DNA from: Pithys albifrons albifrons
Taxonomy: Eukaryota; Chordata; Aves; Passeriformes; Thamnophilidae
DNA: 64,000 nt
Direction: 5' to 3'
Assembly (NCBI RefSeq): GCF_047495875.1
Contig: NC_092475.1
Coordinates: 14,854,001 to 14,918,000, forward strand
Of this stretch, positions 51,601-61,604 are shown one piece after another; the stretch's first letter is position 1, and each line of letters begins with the position of its first letter. The notes beneath the pieces were generated by a model. The model saw only the letters and a list, made by a program, of their open reading frames with translations. It was not told the origin of the DNA and made no database searches. The position numbers were made by a program, and so were the translations under genes.

Positions 51601-52601
51601 AGGACCAGGGCAGTGTGATTGTCCCCCTGTGCTGGGCACTGCTGAGACACGTTGAGTGTTGTGTCCAGTTCTGGGTCCCTCAATTGAAGAAGGACATTGA
51701 GGGTCTGGAGCATGTGCAGAGAAGTAAATGGAGCTGGAGAAGGGTCTGGAGCACCAGGAGTGGCTGAAGAAACTGAGGTTGTTTAGCCTGGAAAAAAGAA
51801 GTTCCAGGGGGACTATCTCAATCCCTGGGACTCCCTGACAGGAGGGAGTAGCCAGGTGGGGATTGGGCTCTGCTCCCAGGCAACAGGTGACAGGATAAGA
51901 GGACACCACCTCAGGTTGTGTCAGGGGAGGTTTAAGTTGGACATCAGGAAGAATTTCTTCACAGAAAGGGTGGTCAGGCATTGAAAGGGGATGCCCAGGG
52001 AGGTGGTGGAGTCCCCATCCCTGGAGCTGTTCAAGAAATGACTGGATGTGGCACTAAGTGCTCTGGGCTGGGTGACAGGATGAGCATCGGGCACAGATTG
52101 GACTCAATCTCAGAGGTCTTTCCCAACCTTACTGATTCTGTGACAGCACTTGTATGGAAGGAGTCCTGTGGTGCAGCTGAGATGGCCTGTGCAACTTTGG
52201 CACAGCTGGGCCTGCCACTTTTGTGTATTTTGGCCAGTTTGTGAAGCTGCTGTCTCCTTAGCAGAGATGTCTGTGAGAATACACTGATAGCAAATAGATT
52301 AGTATGAGTCTTCCCTCCCTGAACACTGAGGGGATGGACACAGTATTCCCATGGTTGCTTTCTGGTGGTGCGTGCTGGGCAGCCTATGAACTGCTTAAAC
52401 CCCTCACAGGATCTGTCATCGACATGTGTCCCTCTTTATTCCTTGGTCTGAAGCACCACTGATGTGTCTGAACATCTCACTCCACAGATCCTGCTCATCT
52501 CAGATTATTTCTATGCCTTCCTCCGTCGGGAATACTACCTCACTCATGGACTCTACTTGACAAGGCAGGATGGGACAGAGGCCATGCTGGTTTTGAAATA
52601 A
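18637..52601 (+). CDS. PIGU: PIGU, GPI transamidase subunit U (12 coding exons)
   Basis: PIGU is a multi-pass ER membrane subunit of the GPI transamidase complex (with PIGK, PIGT, PIGS and GPAA1), which attaches GPI anchors to proteins; it helps recognise the GPI lipid. Coding exons: 18637-18766, 20614-20678, 21884-21943, 23348-23410, 24694-24803, 33072-33172, 41775-41872, 43720-43874, 44375-44518, 45325-45449, 47277-47419, 52488-52601. All junctions have AG acceptors and GT donors, phases agree throughout, and the total is 435 codons plus TAA, the same length as human PIGU. Matching landmarks include the MAAPLVLV start, [16 protein letters not shown] in exon 2, [14 protein letters not shown] in exon 8, FKSYPTVGD in exon 10 and the C-terminal [15 protein letters not shown]. 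Hydrophobic segments recur along the protein. The frame is intact. Introns 5 and 6 each hold an antisense provirus. Confidence 0.97.
18800..19318. repeat. GC-rich minisatellite in PIGU intron 1, about 9 units of 54-66 bp
   Basis: The core 'gagcgggcacagctccgccg' recurs at 18824, 18880, 18936, 18992, 19046, 19101, 19167, 19223 and 19278, so most units are 55-56 bp, with one of 54 and one of 66. The spacers are variants of gggcgggccgggc. The array begins about 50 bp after the exon 1 donor. It lacks stops in several frames on both strands, which produces long artefactual open frames of Gly/Arg/Ala/Pro-rich composition. It is rich in G-runs. Confidence 0.93.
22780..23263 (+). repeat. Probable solo LTR of a second ERV family (PIGU intron 3)
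   Basis: The segment has LTR architecture in plus orientation: it begins TGTGAGGATAAG, has a TATA-like 'caatatatattg' near 23,090, a pyrimidine-rich tract, an AATAAA at 23,186-23,191 and a GT-rich stretch after it. It is bracketed by gattag at 22,774-22,779 and 23,264-23,269, a candidate 6-bp target duplication. With those borders the element ends in CCATA rather than CA, so the 3' border is uncertain. It differs in sequence from the other LTRs in the window. Confidence 0.6.
25443..26069 (-). repeat. 3' LTR of provirus copy 1
   Basis: In plus orientation it runs from TGTGCTGGTTTG to GAACTAGGACA; in element orientation it starts TGTCCTAG and ends CAGCACA. The proviral promoter motif is TACATAA (25,803-25,809 reversed). 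Just outside it, 26,070-26,082 read on the minus strand is AAGGGGTGGATAA, the likely plus-strand primer (polypurine) site. Confidence 0.95.
26161..29350 (-). pseudogene. pol: ERV pol, copy 1 (protease-RT-RNase H-integrase), frameshifted
   Basis: The gene lies in the gag frame directly after the gag UAG (29,351-29,353). Visible in order on the minus strand are a DTGA protease motif near 29,240, reverse transcriptase with YIDD near 28,410, RNase H with FTDGS near 27,485, and integrase with an HHCC-type zinc region (HDASGH, CDTCA) and ESDNGTH. The reading frame breaks near 28,614, in the N-terminal part of RT, where this copy has two bases fewer than copy 2; protease and the rest are thus in different frames (28,439-29,350 and 26,161-28,707, overlapping). 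It also lacks one Glu codon in the RNase H linker relative to copy 2. No dUTPase or env was seen. Confidence 0.9.
29323..29353 (-). promoter_or_regulatory. gag UAG with downstream hairpin, candidate readthrough site (copy 1)
   Basis: Gag ends in UAG (29,351-29,353) and pol continues in the same frame. After a 10-nt G-rich spacer comes a perfect 6-bp stem, CCTCTA/TAGAGG, with the loop GCCAGG (29,323-29,340). A UAG followed by G and a structured region after about 8-10 nt is the arrangement used for stop readthrough in gammaretroviruses. Function here is inferred. Confidence 0.65.
29351..31429 (-). CDS. gag: ERV gag-like ORF, copy 1
   Basis: The frame is open from the primer site; the first ATG is at 31,429, giving 692 codons and ending in UAG. 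From that Met, hydrophobic segments lie at about residues 5-17, 26-32, 37-51, 57-79 and 117-138, with an NST glycosylation sequon at 81-83. There follow a charged Ser/Thr-rich tandem repeat (30,473-30,697), an alpha-helical region (around [14 protein letters not shown] and [12 protein letters not shown]) that I take as capsid, and a basic, Arg-rich tail. No CCHC zinc knuckle is seen. Identity as Gag rests on position, the capsid-like region and co-linearity with pol. The hydrophobic N-terminus is atypical for Gag. A three-residue Leu-rich insertion distinguishes it from copy 2. Confidence 0.85.
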   Translation of the reverse strand: MLLDVFMWMLYLGLFIFRHMGSHVPVLMLSLIPGRRIKIALLIYYVYVVITSEAMNFIVNVYSVWCACPGLGCYPWGLIKNSTQTVGKTGGDGYFHLFTSATRIIENIELPFDVRDSIILLLVLLVLLCLLCTVYTMFRVRTGLSKETCWRPALGADDVEWHGKWEDMGQYLETFSPQMIWKFTPEQLQDPAKMLSYVKGRCSGSPREVQLTATCWALATAYRTLLGVVQHHQEEEKRSKSTGTMSTQTTAEPERKRDTSTSSMSTQTMTEPERKRDTSTSTMSTQTMAESERRDTSTSTMPTQTTAEPERKGKKSTSTMSTQTMEEPEGQQKPIAVAPVQKRKSKTKSVRIAHDEEESGPSSQAEEMEPEIITRSLSLGELRELRREFTRQANESILTWLLRIWDAAANDTILDGSEARQLGSLCRDVVIDQGIGKRQETLSLWRRLLSSVRERYLCKEDLHVQQGQWNTMEQGIRCLRELAVLEIIFSEDERFPKSPDGVQCTSQMWLKFARLGPEMYSRYLATLQWREGEDKVGALVSKLRIYEDTVTAPLQAHVSAVETKLAELEEKIKEGLFHISPEQTRVSAIRSRRLPAKEKGYTPRGNLWFYLHEHGEDMRKWDGKPTSSLAARVRELQRGTTNTGNSSRLKAALVSRGQGSRQYRNDDVMPDPLEGTSRSYSQGERSEYHDQN
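30473..30697 (-). repeat. Coding tandem repeat in gag, copy 1 (4 units, 57/54 bp)
   Basis: Four units of about 57 bp (one of 54) encode 18-19 residue repeats with the theme [16 protein letters not shown]. The units diverge from each other in several positions. A partial unit continues towards the 3' side of gag. The repeat lies between the membrane-like N-terminus and the capsid-like region. Confidence 0.9.
31495..31512 (-). other. Primer-binding site, tRNA-Lys1,2 type (copy 1)
   Basis: On the minus strand the site reads TGGCGCCCAACGTGGGGC, complementary to the 3' end of tRNA-Lys1,2, the primer used by spumaviruses and some betaretroviruses. It lies 5 nt after the 5' LTR. Confidence 0.93.
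31518..32144 (-). repeat. 5' LTR of provirus copy 1
   Basis: This is the 627-bp LTR next to the primer site, matching the 3' LTR at all but one position by eye. It is followed in the host by the duplicated atgtc. Confidence 0.95.
33523..34151 (-). repeat. 3' LTR of provirus copy 2
   Basis: This 629-bp LTR runs in plus orientation from TGTGCTGG to GGACA. It is bordered on the element side by the purine-rich primer region (on the minus strand, AAGGGGTGGATAA) and on the host side by aaagt. No difference from the 5' LTR was seen on reading both. Confidence 0.95.
34245..37439 (-). CDS. pol: ERV pol, copy 2 (protease-RT-RNase H-integrase), uninterrupted
   Basis: The frame runs from the codon after the gag UAG to its own stop, about 1,064 codons. 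With residue 1 at 37,385 (a GTG codon inside the frame), the protease Asp of DTGA is residue 19, the RT catalytic box YIDD begins at 294, the RNase H FTDGS begins at 604, and the integrase Asp of ESDNGTH is 891, preceded by the HDASGH...CDTCA zinc region and followed by a VERCNG segment carrying the last catalytic Glu. There is no initiating ATG at the start, so expression presumably depends on gag-pol readthrough. The domain order and wording fit class III (ERV-L) Pol. No dUTPase is recognised. Catalytic residues in all enzymes appear present. Confidence 0.93.
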   Translation of the reverse strand, partial: GGPASSQVEERDNRVYWTVWIRWPGSSDPQKYKALVDTGAQCTLMPSGYAGAESISISGVTGGSQQLTVLEAEVSLTGKEWHRHPIVTGPEAPCILGIDYLRNGYFKDPKGLRWAFGIAAVETEEIRQLSTLPGLSEDPSAVGLLKVEEQLVPLATATVHRRQYRTDRDSVTPIHKMIRELESQGVVSKTHSPFNSPIWPVRKSSGEWRLTVDYRGLNEVTPPLSAAVPDMLELQYELESKAAKWYATIDIANAFFSIPLAAECRPQFAFTWKGVQYTWNRLPQGWKHSPTICHGLIQTALEKGEAPEHLQYIDDIIVWGNTAGEVFEKGKKIIQILLRAGFAIKRSKVKGPAQEIQFLGVKWQDGRRQIPTEVINKIAAMSPPTNKKETQAFLGAVGFWRMHIPEYSQIVSPLYLVTRKKNDFQWGPEQQQAFEQIKQEITHAVALGPVRTGQDVKNVLYTAAGENGPSWSLWQKVPGETRGRPLGFWSRGYKGSEASYTPTEKEILAAYEGVRAASEVIGTEAQLILAPRLPVLGWMFKGKAPSTHHATDATWSKWIALITQRTRIGNPNRPGILEIITNWPEGESFGLSSEEEEEQVTRAEEAPPYNQLPEEEKRYALFTDGSCRIVGTSRKWKAAVWSPTRRVAEATEGQGGSSQVAELKAVQLALDIAEREKWPGLYLYTDSWMVANALWGWLERWRKAGWQRKGKPIWAAEMWQDIAARVEKLSVKVRHVDAHVPKSRANEEHRNNEQVDRAARIEVSQVDLDWQHKGELFLARWAHDASGHQGRDATYRWARDRGVDLTMDSVSQVIHDCDTCAAIKQAKRVKPLWYGGRWSKYRYGEAWQVDYITLPQTRQGKRYVLTMVEATTGWLETYPVSHATARNTILGLEKQVLWRHGTPERIESDNGTHFKNSLIDTWAREHGIEWVYHIPYHAPAAGKVERCNGLLKTTLKALGGGTFKHWELHLAKATWLVNTRGSINRAGPAQSELLNTVDGDKVPVVHMRGMLGKTVWVSPTSNKGKPIRGIVFAQGPGCTWWVMQKDGETRCVPQGDLILSEKSL
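37412..37442 (-). promoter_or_regulatory. gag UAG with downstream hairpin, candidate readthrough site (copy 2)
   Basis: UAG at 37,440-37,442 is followed by the spacer GGGGGCCCTG and the stem CCTCTA/TAGAGG with a 6-nt loop (37,412-37,429). The spacer and stem are identical to copy 1, although the codon before the stop differs synonymously (AAC here, AAT in copy 1). Confidence 0.65.
37440..39512 (-). CDS. gag: ERV gag-like ORF, copy 2
   Basis: The first ATG in the open frame is at 39,512, giving 690 codons ending in UAG. The layout is that of copy 1: hydrophobic N-terminal segments, an NST sequon, the Ser/Thr/Glu/Arg tandem repeat (38,562-38,789), a helical capsid-like region, and a basic C-terminus without a zinc knuckle. 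The Leu-rich segment is three residues shorter than in copy 1. The frame is intact. Assignment as Gag is by position and overall pattern; a different role for the hydrophobic N-terminal part cannot be excluded. Confidence 0.86.
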   Translation of the reverse strand: MLLDVFMWMVYLGLFIFRHMGNHVPVLMLSLIPGRRIKIALLIYYVYVVITSEAMNFIVNVYSVWSACPGLGCYLWGLIKNSTQTVGKTGGDGYFHLFTSATTIIENIELPFDVRDSIILLLVLLCLLCTVYTMFRVRTGLSKETCWRPALGVDDVEWHGKWEDMGQYLETFSPQMIWKFTPEQLQDPAKMLSYVKGRCSGSPREVQLTATCWALATAYRTLLGVVQHHQEEEKRSKSTGTMSTQTMTEPERKRDTSTSAMSTQTMTEPERKRDTSTSAMSTQTMTEPERKRDTSTSAMSTQTMTEPERKRDTSTSTMSTQTMEEPEGQQKPIAVAPVQKRKSKTKSVRIVHDEEESGPSSQAEEMEPEIITRSLSLGELRELRREFTRQANESILTWLLRIWDAAANDTILDGSEARQLGSLSRDVVIDQGIGKRQETLSLWRRLLSSVRERYLCKEDLHVQQGQWNTMEQGIRCLRELAVLEIIFSEDERFPKSPDGVQCTSQMWLKFARLGPEMYSRYLATLQWREGEDKVGALVSKLRIYEDTVTAPLRAHVSAVETKLAELEEKIKEGLFHISPEQTRVSAIRSRRLPAKEKGYTPRGNLWFYLHEHGEDMRKWDGKPTSSLAARVRELQRGTTNTGNSSRLKAAPVSRGQGSRQYRNDDVMPDPLEGTSRSYSQGERSEYHDQN
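38562..38789 (-). repeat. Coding tandem repeat in gag, copy 2 (4 units of 57 bp)
   Basis: Units lie at 38562-38618, 38619-38675, 38676-38732 and 38733-38789, plus a divergent partial unit at 38536-38561. Each encodes 19 residues. The units are nearly identical to each other, more so than in copy 1. Confidence 0.93.
39578..39595 (-). other. Primer-binding site, tRNA-Lys1,2 type (copy 2)
   Basis: The minus strand reads TGGCGCCCAACGTGGGGC, 5 nt inside the 5' LTR, identical to copy 1. Confidence 0.93.
39601..40229 (-). repeat. 5' LTR of provirus copy 2
   Basis: This 629-bp LTR appears identical to its 3' partner. In element orientation it starts TGTCCTAG at 40,229 and ends CAGCACA at 39,601, with the promoter-like TACATAA in its middle. 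The host aaagt follows it. Confidence 0.95.
40235..41774. other. Remainder of PIGU intron 6, nothing recognised
   Basis: This AT-rich intronic sequence has no exon, RNA gene or repeat that I can name. It ends in the acceptor 'tttgtctttgcag' of PIGU exon 7. Confidence 0.6.
49040..49710 (+). mobile_element. CR1 LINE 3' fragment (PIGU intron 11)
   Basis: It carries late ORF2 and 3' UTR wording of CR1 ('ggccaagaaggccaatggca', 'ccccctgtgctgggcactgc', 'ggtggtcaggtgttggaaca') and a degraded tail, 'gatcttggaggtcttttcc', near 49,660. Several stops interrupt any frame, so it is a fossil. Confidence 0.9.
50213..50545 (+). mobile_element. CR1 LINE fragment, different subfamily (PIGU intron 11)
   Basis: Markers are 'cagcctggataagagaagac' at about 50,225, 'gggaagaaattgttccctgt' at about 50,385 and 'ccaaggccaggttggacagg' at about 50,470. 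The wording differs from the two CR1 pieces on either side, pointing to another CR1 subfamily. Confidence 0.88.
50640..50765 (-). mobile_element. tRNA-Ile-derived SINE (TguSINE1-like)
   Basis: Read on the minus strand from about 50,760, the head follows a tRNA-Ile(AAU) gene: 'agctggtcagagcacagtgc', then 'taataacaccaaggctgcgg' and 'gttcgatccctgtatgggcc'. It lacks an intact acceptor stem and continues into a CR1-type tail ('ggactcgatccttgtgggcc', 'ccttccagctcaggatattc'). This head-plus-CR1-tail structure is that of the passerine SINE family TguSINE1. It is not a functional tRNA gene. Confidence 0.8.
50766..50828 (+). mobile_element. CR1 tail remnant
   Basis: A short 3' tail of CR1 in plus orientation ('gattcttgaggtctcttcca' followed by 'gattctgtggtg') directly abuts the oppositely oriented SINE head. 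Confidence 0.7.
50905..52160 (+). mobile_element. CR1 LINE fragment with decayed ORF2 3' part (PIGU intron 11)
   Basis: About 1.25 kb is CR1, from late ORF2 (for example 'ggaagagcaggtcctgcctg' near 50,995, 'cgacacccagttgggttgga' near 51,302, 'gtcaacaaggccaagtgcaa' near 51,405) to the 3' UTR ('ggtggtcaggcattgaaagg' near 51,970) and tail near 52,140. Frames are broken by stops and indels. It is the longest CR1 piece in the window and ends about 330 bp before PIGU exon 12. Confidence 0.92.
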
Positions 52602-54060
52602 GGATTGTGCCAATCTTTCCCTGGGACATGGACTACTCTGAGGAACATGCAAAGCTTGGGTACGTGGGGTGGGTGGGGAAGGTTCCCTGAATGAGGTCTG
52701 ACTTTGGGACTGAGGTTCTGGGAATACCCCACTGAGCTGTGGGCTCAGCACAGGGACTGTCAGAGCTGCAGTGCCTCCGGTGGAGCATCTCCCTCCCCTC
52801 AGCTGTGCTTTTCACTGCAACCTCAGACATTAGCTCTGGGCAGTCCAGCAGGAACTGGAGAGTGTCTGAGCTAAACCCTCAAGGGTCCAGAAGGAGCTCA
52901 GACTGGAACCTGTTTATTTTTCCATCACTGCATCCCAGAGATGTTTGCTTCTCCTGGAGCCTTCCCCTTCACTGCTTTGACTAGTAACGCTCCTGCTTGG
53001 CACGAGGCAATCCCTGGGTAGCTGGTGCCCAAGCCCTGGCTGCAGAAGCCGTTTCTGGGTGGTCCTGCTGCTGTGGGATCTGGAAAAATCCCATGTGCTC
53101 AGGCACAGTGGGTGCTGTGAAAGAGATGGGTGACCACGGATGATGACCTGTTGGAAGGACAGCTGGAGCTGCTGCCACAGGTGGTAACCTCAGCACTCAA
53201 ACACAAGTGAGAACAGGAATTGGGGTGGAAGCGGGAGCAGGGAGGGTACTGGGTAACTGCTTTACCCTGTTGGAGAAACACAGACACTTCCATGCCAGGA
53301 CCATGCACGGAGGCATTGCAGGCCTCAGAAGGGATACTGCTGAGGAGATGGACTCCCACTGCTCCCAGTTTCTGTCGGGTGGCAAAGCCTGGCAGGGCTG
53401 GGCTCATGCTCTGCTACTGTGATCACTCGGGGCAGCGGCCTGGACTAGCGACCAAGAGGTGTCACAATCTCCCTGTAAGGCCCCAGACCAAATCCAGGAG
53501 GAGCCTCAGTCACTGCTGTTACTCTTGGGCTCCTCATGTTGCACAGCTGCTTAACACTACTGGATGTGCACTTCTTTCTGCATTCCCCCCATGCCATGGG
53601 CTTGTGGCTGTGCGTGGGGGCTCCCTGGAATCAGCCCCCCCTGGTGCCCCTGCTCCCCAGCCTGTGCTCAGACCTGCTCACCTTGCAGCTGCTGCTGCTG
53701 ACCCCTGAATGTGGCCCTCTGGGGTGAAGCCACCAGGCTCTGCTGGCTCTCTGGTGGCACTGTGACCGCAGTGTGACAGCCACCTCTCATGTCCCCACTG
53801 GTCCCAGGGGACATCTGAAATGTTGGGAATGTGACATGGAAGCCGCAGCTGGTACTGAGCTGCTGAGATGGATGTGCCCAGGCAGGTGTGTGAACAGACC
53901 TTTCTTTCTGGACAATTAAAACTTCTGCCTTACTGCTGTCAGTGCTCTGGGGGATGTGAAGCCGAGCCCAGCTCAGCCCTGAGGGCACAGGAGGGACACA
54001 GCAAGGCTGGGCTGGGCAGGGCATGGCAAGGGGCATAATAAACTGTGCGAGTTCTAAACA
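52602..54060 (+). other. PIGU: PIGU 3' UTR with poly(A) signal
   Basis: No further coding sequence follows the PIGU TAA. AATAAA at 54,037-54,042 is the best terminal signal, and an ATTAAA at 53,915-53,920 is a possible weaker upstream one. The exact cleavage site is not visible from sequence alone. Confidence 0.6.
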
Positions 54061-55789
54061 CCTGGTGTGCTCCATGGTTATGGGGGAGCTGGAGGGTCTG
54101 GGGGCTCTAGGGGGCACTGGAAGGTACACGGAGGAGGCAGGAGGGGACTTGAAAGCAAACACAGGACTTGGGAGGGAAAACAAGTGACCAAAAAGCAAAT
54201 AGGTCTCTAGGCCAGACTGAAAACCCCTTCCCTTGGCTTTAGGGAAGGCCAGATGTGCACAGGTAACCCAACAGTGGTGTAAGAAAACAAGAGGGTGACT
54301 TAGCTGGAGCTATGGGAGAGTGCCCATTTTAGAGCCCTCTCTTCCCACAAAGCCAAAAATAATTCACCATCAGGAGAAAGACGATGCTGGGAAGGTGGCA
54401 GGACTGACCTGAGGGCTGCAGGCATCATCTCCATCCTCTGCAGCAGCTGGATTTGTACCTGTGGCTGTGCCCAAGGTGCCATTGCTGGTCCCACCAGCCC
54501 CCTGGGCAGGGTCCGTCTGGGTTTCCCAGGGGAGCAAGTCCCAAAGCTGGACTCAGAAGTGCCCCTGAGGAAGGTAATGGGGTGAGTGCTGGGGCAGGGG
54601 AGGAACAAGGGGCACAGGCATGACATTGTCATGAGGAGGGACAGAGCAGGGGCAGGGGCAGCCAAGGGGGAGGAGTGTGGTCAAGGATAGGGAAAGGGCA
54701 GAAGCAGAAATGGGCAGGGGCATTGTCAAGGACAGACAGAATCAGGGGCAAAGATATGGAAACATGGGTCAAGGGCAAGGCAGGGCAGGGGCTGGGTAAA
54801 GGACAGGGACAGAAGCACTGGCAGGGGTAGGGGTAGGGAAAGGGCAGGCAGAGGGGCACAGGCAGGGCTGGCCACGCTAAGGCAGCTCAAGCAGGGACTG
54901 GGTGCCCTGTCCTGCTCCTGATCAGGGTTCCAGAGGAAGTTCCTGGAGCCAAGACCTTCTCACCCCTCCAGAGCCCTGCCACTGACCAAGTGCACCCTGA
55001 ACTTGCTGCTGCCATCAAAGCCTGGTGGGGACAGCAGGACTGACAGCAGTGCAATGGGCCCTGCCATGGAGATCAGCAGCAATCCAAGTTGCCTGCAGGA
55101 GGCCCAGGGTCTGGGTCAGGCATTGCAGTCTCCAAGCCACCATGCAAGGCACACGGAAAGTCCTTCATTGGCCTAAATGCAGCACTGTTGCAGTTGAACC
55201 CACAGGCTCACAGCTGTACTGATTGGTCTGTGGGGTGGCATCAGTGGAAGGGGCTGCACTGGGGCACTGCACCTCCTCACTGGTCTGCAGGAGCTTCTCC
55301 AGTGGCATTTGAGGTAGGAGGCTGCCTCAGGAGGGGTTCCCTCCCTCATCTGCTGAGCCCCGGCTCTCCCAGGGGCTCTGGCTCAATAGGATGTCAGCAC
55401 GGGCTGGCTCTTTGGGAGCAAGGGCCACGTGCCACTGTGGTCTCCAAGCGGGTGTTGGCAGTTGCTACAACCATTGCAACAGTCTTGTTGTAAAAAGCAA
55501 CACATGCAGGACCTTGCTGTTGATGCCAAAACAAGGGCTCCCCTGTGTCCTCTGGGCTCCCCACTTGGCTCCAGGAGACAGCTGGGGCACAAAGGAGGTG
55601 ATGGCCATCCTAGCAGCACACAGGACCTTGCTCTGCAGGGGTCACATCCTGGGCCCCCACGAGCCAGGACAGGCTGCTGGCACCCACACCCCCGTGTCAC
55701 GCACCATGGCCGGGGAGGGGCCAGCGCAGCTGAACATTAACCCCGGGCGGTGTCGAGGGAGCGGCTCCCGCAGCCCAGCGGCACCTGCG
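54061..55789. other. PIGU-TLDC2 intergenic spacer with a purine-rich tract
   Basis: The spacer is about 1.7 kb. From about 54,585 to 54,880 it is a long, G-run-rich purine stretch made of irregular 'caggggcagg' units, with quadruplex potential. MAP1LC3A, which lies beyond the PIGU 3' end in human, was looked for and not found. Confidence 0.6.
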
Positions 55790-58815
<3,026 letters not shown>

Positions 58816-59205
58816 CCCCACCAACCACACCTGGGGACAAGGGTGGCACCAGGGCTATGCTTTGAGACTCTTGTGCACAGCTGTTCTCTGCCAGGGCCTG
58901 CTGAGCCTTTGGGACAGTACCAGCCTCCCTCCTGTCCCCACCAATGTCCCCATTTCATGTGCCAGCAGGGGGTGGGGACAGCAGTGGGGTCTCAGCCCTG
59001 CAGCGCTGCTGCGACTGTGCCAGGGAGCCCAGGCTGGCAGCAGGAACGGCACTGCTGTGGCACCGCACACCTGCCTGTCTGGGATGAGGCAGAGCTGCCA
59101 CGGAAGGGGGCACATGGCAGAGCCAGACCCCACAGGATGCAGGAGCAGCCTTCAAGAGTGGCTCGATGCCAGCAGGGCTGGCACGTAGCACCGTCACCAC
59201 TCCTC

Positions 59206-59211
59206 AATAAA
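59206..59211 (+). terminator. TLDC2: TLDC2 poly(A) signal
   Basis: AATAAA lies about 390 bp after the TLDC2 stop codon and is followed by a GT-containing stretch. It is the first canonical signal in the 3' UTR. Confidence 0.7.
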
Positions 59212-59224
59212 TGGGCAGAGCTGC

Positions 59225-60985
59225 ACTCCCGGCCTCGTCCTTGCTCTGGAAGTGATGAATGAGGGTGTGCAGAGCCCGTGTGGGGAGCAGGCCGGGAGCT
59301 GTGCCAGCACCAGCCGTGCCCTGTCCCAGCCCAGCCTGCATGGCCACAGCAAACCGGGAGGGTCAGCCTGGGACACTGCGTCAGGGCTGTGCAGGGACCC
59401 GTCCCCTCCTCTGACAGACTCGATTCTCTCTGTCCACCCTGTCACCCCACGAGGACTGGGGCTTCCTCCTTGGGAGGGGCCAAGCTACACTGGGCATCCC
59501 AGCCCAACTTGCTCCCACCAGGGAGGAGTGACAAGAGCCCTTCCAGGCCCCTTCCCACCCAGAGCTCCATGACCTGTTGCCTCTAGTCTGGCTGACAGGG
59601 TTTAGCCTCTCACCCCTGGATGCCGGGCCAGCTCTCCTCCACCATCCCTGTCCCAGCAGCAGGATCAGCCCCACAGGTATTCCAGGCACGGGTGGCTCAT
59701 GGCTCCACAGCAGGGCAATGGCATGCCTGATTTGACCACATTTGCTGTATTTATTGTGGGAGCACAACTGAGTGCTGAGCTGAGTGCCACCCCCTGACAT
59801 CCCCTGGGTCAGCTCCTGCCCCTAAACCTGGATCCCACCGAGCCCCAGGTGCAGCGCTTCACACACTCACCCTCCCTCCCTGCCCTCCTTGTACTTGCAT
59901 TGAACCTCACCAGTCATTTCCCCGCTGATTCCATCTCCCACAGCCCACCCATGCCACCTCTCCAGCAGCTGGCACCTACTCCTTGCAGCACACACCCACA
60001 GGCTGTGGGAGATGCATGGAGGAACAGGCAAGAATGGATTTAAGGCAAGGACAGCACAGCCTGATGACGAAGCTGGTGCAGGACTCTGGCTGATAATGCA
60101 GTAACTGGCCCTGCTTTCATACCCTTTTCCTGCCCACACCTTTGTTCCTCACTCCTCCTCCATTTTCAGGATCCCACCAACCTCCTCCACTATCCTGGAC
60201 TCCCAGGGTTACAATCCAACCAGCAGTGAAGTTCTGGTTGCCTGTAGCTTCTTGAGAGCCCACCAGTTAGTGGGAGCAAGGAGGTTTGTCTCCCTCCCTT
60301 TCTGAATCCTCCCAGATAAAAAAAAGACCTTTCTCCTGCTGCCCATGCCCTTTCCAAGGCACCATGACACCGATCAGGCCCAGCCTCATCACCTCCCTTG
60401 CCCACGAGGGTTGGCTCACTGGTTCATTGTTCACAGCTCCTCAGACCAGGTGCCCTTCGGAGAGCAGACCCTGCACCCCCTACCCCCAGCATGGCCTCAA
60501 CACTCCCCATGGCACTTGCCTGGAGCCCACCCATGGAGCTGGGGACACCTGACCCCCTGTGCCCTTGGTGTCACCCAACACTCCCCGCTGGAAGTGGCTG
60601 CCCAGCACCATCCCAGGACCTCTCACCTGCTGAGGTGCCATGTCCATCACTGCCAACACAGCTGCAAGCTCAGCTGGGGCCACAGCAGAGCCACCAGATC
60701 CCCAAACACTCACGCCCCAGGGCTGGCAGCCTGTGGCCTCCATCTTCAGCCCAGGAAGAAGAGAAGGAACATCTCCCCTGCCCTGGAGAAGCTGCTGCTG
60801 CTGCTGTGCCAAATGGTGGTGGCAGCAGAAAAGGCATGGAGGGTGCAAGCCAGAGAAAAGCTCCAGTAAATTATCTTGCCCACTCAGGAAGGACCAGGAC
60901 CCATTCCCAGGCCTCTCGGCACTGCCTCACCCCTCACCAACACACCCCCTGACTTCAGGCACATTCACATTTCTGCCAGTAGACC
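59225..60985. other. Convergent spacer between TLDC2 and SAMHD1, nothing recognised
   Basis: This GC-moderate sequence has several overlapping open frames on both strands of up to about 185 codons, none resembling a known family and none with convincing splice structure. I regard them as chance. Confidence 0.5.
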
Positions 60986-60989
60986 ACAG

Positions 60990-61300
60990 GTTGGGTGAGG
61001 ATGGAGGCACCTCTGGAGGTCACCTACCTTGCCCAGCCCCTGCTTCATCAGGGCCACCCAGAGCGAGCTGCCCAGGATGTGTCCAGGTGTCTTTTGAGTC
61101 TCTCCCTGGATGGAGACTCCACCATCTCCCTGAGCACCTGCACCAGTGCTTGGCAACCCTCACAGTGGTAAAGTGGCTGACCCTCCCTACGTGCAGGACT
61201 TTGCACTTCCCCTTGGGGATCTTCATGAAGTTCCTGTCAAGCCCCCTCCTCCAGCCTGATGACAAGCTGGTCAAGCATGACTCCACCTTCCCTCTTCCCT
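60990..61300 (-). mobile_element. CR1-like LINE fragment
   Basis: In plus orientation it shows reversed CR1 wording: 'tctccctggatggagactcc' near 61,100, 'gtgcaggactttgcacttcc' near 61,190 and 'cttcatgaagttcctgtcaa' near 61,220. It is old and noncoding. Confidence 0.7.
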
Positions 61301-61604
61301 TACACAACAGCTGAAGCAGCAACTAAAAAGCTTCCCTGATCCCTGGAAGGATGCTGAGACTGGCCTGCTTTCCCAGGTTGTGGCTGCACAAGGCACAAGG
61401 AGAGGTGGGATCCTCCACCTTGGCACAACCTCCATGAGCTCCCTCCCTGGCCAGCCCCACAGCCCTGAGCTGCACCGAGGAGGCAGGAACCAAGAATCCA
61501 CCTCTTCAAGAGGGAGGATCTTCCACAGGAACACCTCTGGCTCTTTCTAACAGCACAGTAAGATCATTATTAATAAACTCCACACACTACAATTCTTTAG
61601 AAGA

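Noticed and set aside
60345..60952. Two overlapping open frames between TLDC2 and SAMHD1 as a new gene
   Set aside because: Pro/His/Ser-rich chance translations of GC-rich spacer, with no start context, splice signals or homology that I can support.
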